Assembly: GCA_910588415.1 (NCBI GenBank)
Contig: CAJUPK010000003.1
Location: forward strand, 1-47,801
Direction: 5' to 3'
Source: an uncultured Oscillospiraceae bacterium
GTDB lineage: Bacteria > Bacillota > Clostridia > Oscillospirales > Acutalibacteraceae
Length of the DNA: 47,801 bases
Made by a program: the position numbers and the translations under genes. A model generated the notes under the pieces. That model had not been told where the DNA came from. It ran no database searches and was given only the letters and a program-made list of their open reading frames with translations. Below, piece after piece: positions 1 to 7,996 of the stretch. The first letter of the stretch is position 1, and each line of letters starts with the position of its first letter.

Positions 1-1124
1 CGCTTGCTCTCCTCCTCGTCAATGCCGTCCAGCAGCTGGTTGTCCCGGATGGAGCCCAAAGTGGCCACGGTGAGCACCTGGGTCTGGCCCCGGGTGAACA
101 TGCCGGACCCGTGGGTGCGGGGCAGCAGGGCTACTTCGGCGGCCAAGGGACGCATATCGTCCATGCCCCGGCCGTCTACCCGCTTCTGCTCGTCCAGCAG
201 CCAACGGCGCACCACATATTTCTGGGTCTTATAGAGGCACTCGTCAATTTTGGCCTCCTGCTCCGGGTATTCCGGGTCAAAGCGCTCATGAACCCGGTCG
301 TAAACCGGGCGCAGGCGGGCGTCCCGCACAGTCTTGTCGTCCGTGTCCATGGCCGCCCGCACATCCTCTTCGGCAAAGGCCTTGATAGCCTCGAACATCT
401 CCGGCTCCGGCTCGTTGCTGGGATACGCAAACTTCTCCTTGCCAATCTCAGCCTGAATGTCCTGGATAAACTGGATGATCTGCTGGTTGGCCTGGTGCCC
501 AGCCATAATGCCGTTGTACATGACCTCGTCCGAGACCTCGTTGGCCCCGGCCTCTATCATGGCAATGCGCTCCGCGGTGGAGGCCACGGTAACAGCCATC
601 TCAGAGACCTTGCGCTGCTCGGCCGTAGGATTGATGACAAACTCCCCGTCAATCAGGCCCACAGAGACCCCGGAGATGGGGCCGCTCCAGGGGATGTCAG
701 AGATAGTCAGGGCAATGGAGGTGCCCACCATGGCGGCAATCTCTGGGGAGCAGTCCTGGTCCACGGACATGACCGTACAGACGATGGACACATCGTTGCG
801 CATATCCTTGGGGAACAGGGGGCGGATGGGCCGGTCGATGACCCGGCAGGTAAGAGTGGCCTTCTCGCTGGGACGGCCCTCCCGCTTTAAAAAGGAGCCG
901 GGGATCTTGCCCACGGAGTAGAGCTTCTCCTCAAAGTCCACGGAAAGGGGGAAGAAGTCTATGCCGTCCCGGGGTTTAGCAGAGGCAGTGGCAGCCACAT
1001 GGACCACCGTGTCCCCGTAGCGGACCAGGCACTCGCCATTGGCCAGCTGCGCCATTTTGCCCGTCTCTATCACCAGGGGGCGTCCGGCGAAGTCCGTCTC
1101 ATAACGCTTAAAATTCTCAAACAT
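1..1124 (-). CDS. pnp: Polyribonucleotide nucleotidyltransferase (PNPase), N-terminal part
   Basis: The first 374 residues of PNPase, the phosphorolytic 3'-5' exoribonuclease of RNA turnover. The protein starts MFENFKRYETDFAGRPL and carries the first RNase PH-like domain, the helical linker and the beginning of the second RNase PH domain (RWLLDEQKRVDGRG, then LPRTHGSGMFTRGQTQ). The rest of that domain, with KH and S1 domains, lies beyond the left edge, so the gene is truncated only by the window. The ATG at 1124 follows an AGAAAGGGA-type ribosome binding site. It lies downstream of rpsO on the same strand, the classic rpsO-pnp order, with two hairpins in the 209-nt spacer. Identification is secure from the whole reading frame. 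Confidence 0.97.
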   Translation of the reverse strand, partial: MFENFKRYETDFAGRPLVIETGKMAQLANGECLVRYGDTVVHVAATASAKPRDGIDFFPLSVDFEEKLYSVGKIPGSFLKREGRPSEKATLTCRVIDRPIRPLFPKDMRNDVSIVCTVMSVDQDCSPEIAAMVGTSIALTISDIPWSGPISGVSVGLIDGEFVINPTAEQRKVSEMAVTVASTAERIAMIEAGANEVSDEVMYNGIMAGHQANQQIIQFIQDIQAEIGKEKFAYPSNEPEPEMFEAIKAFAEEDVRAAMDTDDKTVRDARLRPVYDRVHERFDPEYPEQEAKIDECLYKTQKYVVRRWLLDEQKRVDGRGMDDMRPLAAEVALLPRTHGSGMFTRGQTQVLTVATLGSIRDNQLLDGIDEEESK

Positions 1125-1176
1125 AAGGTTCCCTTTCTCCCCCGCTTGGGGGTGATTTACCGGCGCTCCAGACGGC

Positions 1177-1234
1177 CCTGTTTGACAAATCAAGCAGCCG
1201 GGACAGCTTCCGGCGGTTTGATTTGTAAAACAGG
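1177..1234 (-). promoter_or_regulatory. Long near-perfect stem-loop in the pnp leader
   Basis: Arms 1177-1201 and 1210-1234 pair over 25 positions with only three non-Watson-Crick positions (1184/1227, 1194/1217, 1196/1215) around an 8-nt loop. It lies 53 nt upstream of the pnp start. In E. coli a long stem in the pnp leader is cut by RNase III, and PNPase then represses its own mRNA. The same position and shape here suggest equivalent autoregulation, which is an inference. It lacks a U-tract, so it does not look like an intrinsic terminator. Confidence 0.7.
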
Positions 1235-1274
1235 AGTCCAGCCAAAGAGCGCGTTTTGCGCAAAGAAGCGAAGA

Positions 1275-1310
1275 GGCGGCGGCCCACCGGGAATCTCCCA
1301 GGCCGCCGCC
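1275..1310 (-). other. GC-rich hairpin just after rpsO
   Basis: GGCGGCGGCC (1275-1284) pairs perfectly with GGCCGCCGCC (1301-1310), with an inner GGGA/TCCC helix in the loop. It begins about 24 nt after the rpsO stop. On the transcribed strand it is followed by TCTTCGCTTCTTTG, a weak U-rich stretch rather than a run, so it could be a partial terminator or a 3' stability element that sets the S15/PNPase ratio. Confidence 0.55.
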
Positions 1311-1333
1311 CTCGCCCATTCACGCAGCCAAAA

Positions 1334-1597
1334 TTACTTACGGATGCCCAGCTCGGCAATAATCGTACGGTAGCGCCCAATGTCTATCTTGGTCAGATAG
1401 TTGAGAAGGTTCCGGCGCTGGCCAACCATTTTCAACAGGCCCCGGCGGGAGTGATGGTCCTTCTTGTTAATCCGCAGGTGGTCAGTCAGGTCGTTGATGC
1501 GCTTGGTCAGCACCGCAATCTGCACCTCGGGAGAGCCGGTGTCGCCTTCATGGCGGGCATACTTCTGGATGATCTCCGTTTTCTCAGCTTTTGTCAT
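1334..1597 (-). CDS. rpsO: 30S ribosomal protein S15
   Basis: An 87-residue S15, the 16S rRNA central-domain binding protein of the small subunit. The family core is plain: DTGSPEVQIAVLTKRIN, then HKKDHHSRRGLL-type sequence (here NKKDHHSRRGLLKMVGQRR) and a C-terminal YRTIIAELGIRK. The frame is open to a GTG at 1606, but I chose the ATG at 1597. AAAGGTG sits 6-7 nt before that ATG, whereas the GTG itself falls inside this Shine-Dalgarno, and MTKAEK fits the family's usual N-terminus. It has its own predicted promoter upstream and is probably cotranscribed with pnp. Confidence 0.97.
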   Translation of the reverse strand: MTKAEKTEIIQKYARHEGDTGSPEVQIAVLTKRINDLTDHLRINKKDHHSRRGLLKMVGQRRNLLNYLTKIDIGRYRTIIAELGIRK

Positions 1598-1682
1598 TGT
1601 TTTCACCTTTTCTTTCTATAAATTCACCCAGTCCACAGGCAAAGGTTGGTGGTTCCTAGGCCCGAGAACGGGTACTCCGATT

Positions 1683-1711
1683 ATTTTACCACACTCCCCG
1701 GCTTTTGTAAA
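1683..1711 (-). promoter_or_regulatory. Predicted sigma-A promoter of rpsO
   Basis: TTTACA (1706-1711), 17-nt spacer, TAAAAT (1683-1688) on the minus strand. Expected start near 1676, giving an rpsO 5' UTR of about 78 nt, which contains a small CCCG-TTCT-CGGG hairpin and could carry S15 autoregulation (inference). Confidence 0.65.
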
Positions 1712-1794
1712 GCCTGACTTTTGGGGAGAATATGCCAACAGGAGGATTTTCAAGGTGCATTTTCAACTGCGCTCCCTGTAAACAAAATGAGATG

Positions 1795-1821
1795 AAAAAA
1801 GCACGGCTAAAGGCCCCGTAC
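1795..1821 (-). terminator. Intrinsic terminator of the candidate ncRNA
   Basis: GTACGG (1816-1821) pairs with CCGTGC (1801-1806), flanked by an A-run upstream and followed directly by TTTTTT (1795-1800) on the minus strand. Upstream of it on that strand lie only the structured region and then the kinase's own terminator. Confidence 0.7.
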
Positions 1822-2073
1822 TTTTTCCGTAAAAAAATTTTTCTTCCCCTGCATAAGCGGGCGCTGCCCGGCCACAATAGTACCAAGCGGCACGGAAGCG
1901 TTTGCGTGCCTGGCAGCAACGGTATCGCCCAACAGGGCCAAAGGAATACGCCTTGCTTATCCAGCAGGCTGTACCTTTGAGGAATACCCACTGGTCAGGC
2001 TCCGGCTGCTCGCCCACTGACAGAGCCGGAGCCGGTTTTGACAGCGGGCAAATTTTATGCCCTGAATGCCCCG
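1795..2073 (-). ncRNA. Candidate structured non-coding RNA with intrinsic terminator
   Basis: About 280 nt between the kinase terminator and the rpsO promoter hold no credible reading frame but dense nested pairing. GCCCGCTG (2042-2049) pairs with CAGTGGGC. GGCTCCGGCT inside that loop pairs with AGCCGGAGCC just downstream, so the two helices form either an H-type pseudoknot or mutually exclusive hairpins. A GGTAT/ATACC helix (about 1987 to 1921) then encloses CAAAGG/CCTTTG, GCCT-GCT/AGC-A-AGGC and GCCC-TGTT-GGGC. A GGCACG/CGTGCC hairpin and a terminator end it. The 5' end is uncertain; TGCTAAATA near 2079-2086 resembles an extended -10. I did not recognise RNase P RNA, tmRNA, SRP RNA or a known riboswitch. 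It could be an attenuated leader, but a terminator and a separate rpsO promoter argue for a discrete RNA. Confidence 0.5.
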
Positions 2074-2090
2074 GCCAATATTTAGCATTA

Positions 2091-2122
2091 GAAAACGCTG
2101 TCTTTGGCAAGACAGCGTTTTC
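2091..2122. terminator. Perfect 14-bp hairpin terminator after the hybrid kinase
   Basis: GAAAACGCTGTCTT (2091-2104), loop TGGC, AAGACAGCGTTTTC (2109-2122). It lies 45 nt after the kinase stop on the minus strand; its A/T ends make it usable in both directions. Confidence 0.75.
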
Positions 2123-2166
2123 TTTGTCCTGTATGCACAGTCTATCCGGGAGAGGGGCAGGCTTCC

Positions 2167-4860
2167 TTACTCCGGCCTGGCTCTCTTTTTATACTTGGCA
2201 AGCTCCTCCCGCTCTGCCATAAACTTCTCCAGCAGACGGGCCACCTCCCGCACGTCAATGGGCTTGGCGATGTGGGCGTTCATGCCCGCGTTCAGGCACT
2301 TCTGCACATCCTCTGAGAAAGCGTCCGCGGTCATGGCAATAATGGGAATGTCGCTGTCCGGATGGTCCAGCTTCCGGATTACCTCCGCTGCCTGTATGCC
2401 CGTCATTACAGGCATACGAATGTCCATCAGAATGGCCTTATAGTATCCAGGGGCCGACTGCTCCAGCCTTTCGACACAGAGCTGCCCGTTTTCCGCCCAG
2501 TCCAGCTCCAAGCCGAACTCTGACAGCAGCTCGTGGGCAATCTCCCAGTTCAGCTCGTTGTCCTCTGCCACCAGCACCCGGCGGCCTGAAAAATCATAGT
2601 CCACGGTCCTGGACTCCGCCGTGTCCTCCTGGCTGGCGGTTTCCTCCTGCACATAGCGCCGCAGCCCGTAAAACAGCGTGGACTTGAACAACGGCTTGGA
2701 GATGAAGCCGCTGATGCCCGCTGCCTTGGCTTCCTCCTCCAGCTCGCTCCAATCATAGGCGGAGATCAGCAAAATGGGCACATCCCCCTGCAGCTGACTG
2801 CGCAGCGCCCGGGCCGTAGAGATGCCGTCCATGCCAGGCAGCTTCCAGTCCAAAAGGATGATGTGGTAATCCTCCCGCCGCTGCCTGCGTTCCTCCACTT
2901 TCCGGATAGCCGCCTCGCCGGAGAGGGTCCAGTCGGCATTGACCCCAATCGAGCGCAGGGCGGCTGTTGTGCTCTCGCACAGCTGCTGGTCGTCGTCCAC
3001 TACCAGCATGTTCCAGTTGGGCAGCATCATGTCCACTTCTTCCGCGTCAGCCCGCTCCAGGTCCAGGGTCAGGAAAAATTCCGTTCCCTTGCCCTGCTGG
3101 CTGTTCACTTGGATATCGCCGCCCATGGCGTCTACAATATACTTGGTGATGGCCATGCCCAGGCCCGTACCCTCTGTGCGGTGGACCCGGGTGTTGTCCT
3201 CCCGCGCAAAGGAGTCAAACATATGGGCCATAAACTCCGGGGACATGCCGATGCCGTTGTCCTTTACCTGCACGGTTACCTGGACAAACTCTTCGCCCTT
3301 GGGCGAGGGGGCCTCTTTCATGACCACCTGGATGACGCCCTCATCCGGCGTAAACTTCACCGCGTTTGAGAGCAGGTTCAGCATCACCTGGTTCAGCCGC
3401 ACGCTGTCTGTCAGCACATTTTCCGAGGAGATATCCATGATGGAAACCCGGAAGTCCTGGCGCTTTGACTTGACCTGGGGCTGCACAATACTGACAATAC
3501 TCTCCATCAGCTCCCGCAGGGACACCCGGTCATAGCTCAGAGTCATCTTGCCGCTTTCAATTTTGGACATGTCCAGCACATCGTTGATCAGCCCCAGGAG
3601 ATGGCGGCTGGAATGGGTGATTTTCGCCAGACAGTTCTGCACCTGCTGGGTGTTGCCCAGGTTGGCGGTGGCAATGGCCGTCATGCCCACAATGGCGTTC
3701 ATGGGGGTGCGGATATCGTGGCTCATGTTAGAGAGAAACTCACTTTTTGCCTTGTTGGCATATTCCGCTTCCTGCTGGGCCTGCTCCGCCTTTTGCTGGG
3801 CTTGTTCCGCCTCCCGCCGGGCGCTCACCGCCAGGGTCAGGGCGTTTTCCGCCGCCTCTCTGGCCTCGTCCACTTCTTTCAGCTGGCGCTGGTTCTGCCT
3901 GTAATAACTTACAAATATGAAACCCAGGCCCACAAAAATAACGCCGCAGCACAGCAGGCCGGATAGAAACAGCATGTGGCTGAGATGGTCTATATTTTGG
4001 TTGATAGAGCCGTAGGGCATAAAGGTGAGCAGGTACCACTCGGAGTAGGCCAGCTTGGTGCCAAACAGGCAGCGGCGCTCCCCGTCAATGGTAAAATCAG
4101 TGGTATAGTCCGCCCCGGTCTCCATGGCCGCGGACAGCTCTGCCACATATTCCTCCACAGTCTTGCCGCCCACATCGTCGTACAGTGCCTCGGCCCGGTC
4201 AAAATAGCTGTTCCGGTAAGCGTCTATGGTACGGATTACAAAGCTGCCATCGCTGCGGATGATAAAGGAGTACACCATGGAATCATCCACATCCAAAGAA
4301 AGAGTCTCGGTTATATACCCGGTGGAAACCGTATTGACCAAAGCCAGGCAGGGCTCGCCGTTTTCCATGGTATAATCAGCGGGCACGCCCAGCAGCACCA
4401 CATTGTTGTCCTGGTCGTCTGTACCCACCGCTACTTTGGACTGGCCGCTGCGCAGGGAGTTTAAAAAGGGCTCGGGGTCCGTAATCTGCAGCTTGTTTCC
4501 GTAAATGGTCTCAAACTCTCCGTCCTGGGACAGCAGCGCCAGGTTTTCAAAGCCTCTGGCCCGGCTGCTGTACTCCAAGTCCTTTTTGATCTGCGCCTGA
4601 GAAGTCTCTCCCCGCTGGCCGGAGGGATGGATCTCGTGCACCATGGTCTCCACCTGGTTAAGCCGCAGATTTACCGTGGTCTGAAAGTGCATGGAAATCT
4701 GCTGGGAGAGGCTTTCCATGTAAAGCCTTCCCACCCGGCTGATCGTATTGTTGCTGTTGGTATCCATAAAGTGGGCCATCACTAAAAAGGCACAGACAGT
4801 TACCACCGCAAGGGCAAGAAAGCTGCCCACCAAAAAACGGTTGGGGTTCCGCTGTTTCAT
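2167..4860 (-). CDS. Hybrid sensor histidine kinase with two receiver domains
   Basis: 897 residues. A membrane segment (about 10-30) and a second one (about 296-320) bracket an extracytoplasmic sensor region of about 265 residues, Cache-like in layout (inferred). A Gln/Ala/Glu-rich coiled coil (about 325-372) leads to HisKA with phospho-accepting His381 in MSHDIRTPMNAI. HATPase motifs include NLLSNAVKF, DNGIGM and GTGLGMAI. Two receivers follow: the first with Asp671 (LLDWKLPGMDG), the second with Asp813 (LMDIRMPVMTG) and KP at 866-867. It has no Hpt domain of its own, but a free Hpt gene lies 58 nt upstream in the same operon. The ATG at 4860 has GGAGGG before it. The ligand cannot be read from the sequence. 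Confidence 0.93.
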   Translation of the reverse strand: MKQRNPNRFLVGSFLALAVVTVCAFLVMAHFMDTNSNNTISRVGRLYMESLSQQISMHFQTTVNLRLNQVETMVHEIHPSGQRGETSQAQIKKDLEYSSRARGFENLALLSQDGEFETIYGNKLQITDPEPFLNSLRSGQSKVAVGTDDQDNNVVLLGVPADYTMENGEPCLALVNTVSTGYITETLSLDVDDSMVYSFIIRSDGSFVIRTIDAYRNSYFDRAEALYDDVGGKTVEEYVAELSAAMETGADYTTDFTIDGERRCLFGTKLAYSEWYLLTFMPYGSINQNIDHLSHMLFLSGLLCCGVIFVGLGFIFVSYYRQNQRQLKEVDEAREAAENALTLAVSARREAEQAQQKAEQAQQEAEYANKAKSEFLSNMSHDIRTPMNAIVGMTAIATANLGNTQQVQNCLAKITHSSRHLLGLINDVLDMSKIESGKMTLSYDRVSLRELMESIVSIVQPQVKSKRQDFRVSIMDISSENVLTDSVRLNQVMLNLLSNAVKFTPDEGVIQVVMKEAPSPKGEEFVQVTVQVKDNGIGMSPEFMAHMFDSFAREDNTRVHRTEGTGLGMAITKYIVDAMGGDIQVNSQQGKGTEFFLTLDLERADAEEVDMMLPNWNMLVVDDDQQLCESTTAALRSIGVNADWTLSGEAAIRKVEERRQRREDYHIILLDWKLPGMDGISTARALRSQLQGDVPILLISAYDWSELEEEAKAAGISGFISKPLFKSTLFYGLRRYVQEETASQEDTAESRTVDYDFSGRRVLVAEDNELNWEIAHELLSEFGLELDWAENGQLCVERLEQSAPGYYKAILMDIRMPVMTGIQAAEVIRKLDHPDSDIPIIAMTADAFSEDVQKCLNAGMNAHIAKPIDVREVARLLEKFMAEREELAKYKKRARPE

Positions 4861-4918
4861 TTCAACATCCCTCCTACCCTTTCTACAGTAGTCTTTTGGC
4901 TAAAAGCCCTTTTCTGCC

Positions 4919-5275
4919 TCACAGCCCCTGCTTGTAGACCTGAATGGCCCCTGTAGTGCGGGCATAGTCCTCCAGCACCCGGCCATAGAGCTCTGGCGCC
5001 TGGGGAGACATGCCGTTCCGCAGGGCTTCTGTCAGCTGGCTGCTGGACTCCTGCAGCACGGTAAAGCTCAGGTTTTGGCACATTCCCTTGATGGTGTGGG
5101 CGGCCCGGAAAGCCTCCTCGTAATTTTCCTCCTGCCAGGAGGTGGTAAGCAGCTCGTAAGTTTTGTCATCCAAAAACTTCAGGACAAATTTCTGGATAAA
5201 TTTTTCGCTGGGCAGCCGGGAACTTACTTCCTTGTAGTCCCCGCCCAGGCTTTCATAACATTCCTGCAGAGTCAT
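4919..5275 (-). CDS. Hpt (histidine phosphotransfer) domain protein
   Basis: A 118-residue stand-alone Hpt protein. The phosphorelay histidine is His60 in RAAHTIKGMCQNL, the usual Hpt motif AHxLKG with Ile for Leu. The frame continues upstream to 5323, but ATG 5275 is preceded by GGAGG at 6-nt spacing and gives the normal Hpt length, so I chose it. It should carry phosphate between the receivers of the kinase encoded just downstream and the receiver of the HD-GYP/GGDEF protein encoded just upstream. Partner assignment rests on gene order only. Confidence 0.9.
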   Translation of the reverse strand: MTLQECYESLGGDYKEVSSRLPSEKFIQKFVLKFLDDKTYELLTTSWQEENYEEAFRAAHTIKGMCQNLSFTVLQESSSQLTEALRNGMSPQAPELYGRVLEDYARTTGAIQVYKQGL

Positions 5276-5422
5276 GATGATCCTCCTCTGTAACCTGCCG
5301 CGCAGGCTGATGGTCTTATACAATGTTTATAAACAGATGATAAGCGCAGGGCTTCCGCCCCCTGCCCGGGTATTGCGGGCCTGCTGTGGAAATTCTTTTG
5401 AAAGCGCTTGCAGGCACAGGGG

Positions 5423-7561
5423 CTACCGGCCTTTCTTGCCTTTCCGCTGTTTCTGTTCCCCGTCAAAGTCTATGATCTCCGACTGGTTGGTGTATACGCT
5501 GACGCCTTCGGCCTCTATCAGCGAGGTCTCCGTGCCGTCATAGAACCGGTACTGCCCCCGCCCGGCCTGCTTCACCGCGTAGAGGGCTTTGTCCCCCGCC
5601 TGCATCATGGCCCCAAAGTCCGAGCCCATGGCCTCTGTGGTGGTCACGCCCATACTGATGGAAATGGTGAACCCGCCAAACACCTCTCCGCTGAGAGAGC
5701 TGTGTATACGCTGAATGGTGGGCTCCAGCTCCTGGTGGTACTGGAAGAAGATGATGTACTCGTCCCCGCCTACCCGGGCCAAAATGTCCCCGGTACGGGT
5801 GGTTTGGCGCAGGCGCTCCGCGATATGTACCAGCAGCTGGTTGCCAAACATGTGCCCATAGGTATTGTTGGCGTCCTTAAACTTGTCGCAGTCAAAAAAA
5901 GCCAGAGCAAACTTTAGGTCCGGACCCTCTTTCAGCCGGGCTTCCGCCTGCTTTTGGGCGCTGGTCAGGTTCAGCAGCCCTGTCAGCTGGTCGGTAGAGG
6001 CCCTTCTCTCCAGGTGCTCTAAGTAACTGCGGGAGCTATGGATATCTACAGCCTTGCCAATAGCCCCCCGAATCTCAGGCGGCTCATCCTCAGACCACAG
6101 GGACTGCAGCACAAAGCGGAACCACTTCATTTTTCCGTCGCAATTCATCTTTTCTTCTAAGGTGACAATGCTGGACTCCGGCGTGGTGGAACAGAGGGCC
6201 TCATGCAGCTCTTTGCCCAGGCCGTTGCCCAGATACTCCATCACCCTCGGGTTCTCAAAGGGGTCCATGACCACCTCGTCCAGGCCCAGTTTCCGGGCGC
6301 CCCAGGCATTCATGGTGACCATAGAGGGGATAATGGTGTACTCAAACTGAATCTCCTTGCTCATGGCCGCGAAGAAGCTGTACTTCATCCGCTCGTGCTC
6401 CAACAGACGCAGGGTGCGGTTGCTGGCACTCAGCTCCCCGTGCTGGGAGATCTTCTCCACAATATTGCTGATGTCGTTCTCATGGGTTTTCTCTATGCTT
6501 TTGCCCTTGTCCTTCAGCTCCTCCTGCAGTGTGTCAGAGGCCTCCTCCAAACACTCCAGCAGCAGGGGATTAAAAGCGCCGCACTCTCCGCCCACAATCA
6601 TGCTCACCGCTTTTTCGTGGGAGAAAGCCGCCTTGTACACCCGCTCGCTGGTCAGGGCGTCGTACACGTCCGCCAAAGCCACGGCCTGGGCTGCAATGGG
6701 GATCTCATCCCCTTTAAGCCCGTCCGGATAGCCCCGGCCGTCCCAGCGTTCGTGGTGCCAGCGGCAGATCTGGTAGGCTATCTTCACCAGGGGCTCCTCC
6801 TGGTGTACAGAAAGGCCCTCCAGCATCTGGGCGCCCACCACGGAGTGGGTCTTCATGATCTGAAACTCCTCGTTAGTAAGCCGACCAGGCTTGTTGAGAA
6901 TCTTGTCGTCAATGGCAATCTTGCCTATGTCGTGCAGGGCAGAGGCCTCGCTGATCAGGGCAATATCCCCGGGGGTCAGCTTGTATTCCTTGTTTTTGGC
7001 CGCCAGCCGATAGAGCAGCACCTCTGTCAGCCGACGCACATGGACCACATGCAGTCCGCTCTCGCCGTTGCGGAACTCTACGATGTGGCTGAGAATGTCG
7101 ATCATCAAAAGGCCGTTCTGCTCCTTTTCGTAGATCTGCTCGGCCACCAAAGCCTCCAGCTCCTGCTGCTTGGCAGAGCTCAGCAGGGTGTTGCGCACCC
7201 GGCGCTGGACGATCCTGGCGTCAAAGGGACGGCTGATAAAGTCCGTCACCCCCAGCTCCAGGGCCTGGTCAATGCGGTCAGAGGTGGTCTCCGCGGAAAT
7301 CATAATCACCGGGATGGACTCAATCCAGCCCCGCTGGTTCATGACCCCCAGCACGCCGAACCCGTCCATCTGGGGCATCACAATGTCCAGCAGCATCAAG
7401 GAGATATCAGCGGCCTGTTTCTGCAGCTCGTTCACAGCCTGCAGGCCGTCCTTCACCTCGATGGTGTCGTAATCGTCTCCCAGCATATCCACCAAAATGG
7501 AGCGGTTCATCTCTGAATCGTCCACAATCAAAATTTTCTGTCTGCGCTTATGTCCTTCCAT
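5423..7561 (-). CDS. Response regulator with HD-GYP, PAS-like and GGDEF domains (c-di-GMP turnover)
   Basis: 712 residues. A receiver (about 8-128, Asp59 in MLLDIVMPQMDG) is followed by an HD-GYP phosphodiesterase domain (about 145-335; His210-Asp211 in LHDIGK, HHERWDGRGYP at 269-279). A PAS-like segment (about 395-510) then leads to a GGDEF diguanylate cyclase domain (from about 515). The cyclase motif reads GGDEY (598-602), Tyr replacing the usual Phe, and an inhibitory RxxD site (RTGD, 589-592) lies five residues before it. It therefore has both c-di-GMP breakdown and synthesis modules under one receiver; which one dominates cannot be told. First gene of the cluster with Hpt and kinase. 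The start has only a weak AGGGG about 12 nt upstream. A good promoter lies about 40 nt upstream. Confidence 0.92.
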   Translation of the reverse strand: MEGHKRRQKILIVDDSEMNRSILVDMLGDDYDTIEVKDGLQAVNELQKQAADISLMLLDIVMPQMDGFGVLGVMNQRGWIESIPVIMISAETTSDRIDQALELGVTDFISRPFDARIVQRRVRNTLLSSAKQQELEALVAEQIYEKEQNGLLMIDILSHIVEFRNGESGLHVVHVRRLTEVLLYRLAAKNKEYKLTPGDIALISEASALHDIGKIAIDDKILNKPGRLTNEEFQIMKTHSVVGAQMLEGLSVHQEEPLVKIAYQICRWHHERWDGRGYPDGLKGDEIPIAAQAVALADVYDALTSERVYKAAFSHEKAVSMIVGGECGAFNPLLLECLEEASDTLQEELKDKGKSIEKTHENDISNIVEKISQHGELSASNRTLRLLEHERMKYSFFAAMSKEIQFEYTIIPSMVTMNAWGARKLGLDEVVMDPFENPRVMEYLGNGLGKELHEALCSTTPESSIVTLEEKMNCDGKMKWFRFVLQSLWSEDEPPEIRGAIGKAVDIHSSRSYLEHLERRASTDQLTGLLNLTSAQKQAEARLKEGPDLKFALAFFDCDKFKDANNTYGHMFGNQLLVHIAERLRQTTRTGDILARVGGDEYIIFFQYHQELEPTIQRIHSSLSGEVFGGFTISISMGVTTTEAMGSDFGAMMQAGDKALYAVKQAGRGQYRFYDGTETSLIEAEGVSVYTNQSEIIDFDGEQKQRKGKKGR

Positions 7562-7602
7562 AACGGGAGGGCCCCTTTCAAATCAAAAACTAATACATCC
7601 TG

Positions 7603-7631
7603 ATTATAATACAACCTGGAAAAAAACGCAA
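7603..7631 (-). promoter_or_regulatory. Predicted sigma-A promoter of the phosphorelay cluster
   Basis: TTGCGT (7626-7631), 17-nt spacer, perfect TATAAT (7603-7608) on the minus strand, about 40 nt before the start codon of the HD-GYP/GGDEF gene. The rest of the 7632-7900 gap shows nothing else I can support. Confidence 0.75.
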
Positions 7632-7904
7632 CCCGCCAAAGGCGAATATTTTTATAATCGCTGTTTTGTCCTTTTTTGCCCTATTGCTCAAATCTCCCCG
7701 GAATCAGGGGAAAAACCCGGCAGCCTACAAAGGGCGCCCTGGAAAGTTGAAAAGTTTTTCCATCCTCCTGAAGCGCACTCCAGCCCCCTGCCCCCTTCCT
7801 CCAGGCCCGGCGCCGCCTGGACCCCAGGGAAAAACCAGCCCTTCTCCCCCGGGCTGTCACACTTGCATAGAAATACATATAGGAACACACGCCCCATGTT
7901 CCTC

Positions 7905-7933
7905 TTGCCTTTTTTACAAAATTTTGCTATAAT
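7905..7933 (+). promoter_or_regulatory. Predicted sigma-A promoter of the flippase gene
   Basis: TTGCCT (7905-7910), 17-nt spacer, perfect TATAAT (7928-7933); start expected near 7940, about 57 nt before the ATG at 7997. Confidence 0.75.
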
Positions 7934-7996
7934 TAGTGGATAACCGCAAACACTATGGGCGCTGGCTTCGCGCTGTTATGGAAAGGGGGTGGCACC

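Noticed and set aside
111..890. 259-residue plus-strand reading frame opposite pnp
   Set aside because: It is the antisense shadow of a clear PNPase frame; no ribosome binding site and His/Gly/Leu-rich nonsense composition.
1598..1606. GTG start three codons upstream for S15
   Set aside because: The GTG lies inside the Shine-Dalgarno that serves the ATG at 1597.
1795..2073. RNase P RNA, tmRNA or SRP RNA in the structured region
   Set aside because: The hallmark GAGGAAAGTCC of RNase P, the tRNA-like ends of tmRNA and the GGAAGGAAGCA-type loop of SRP RNA are all absent.
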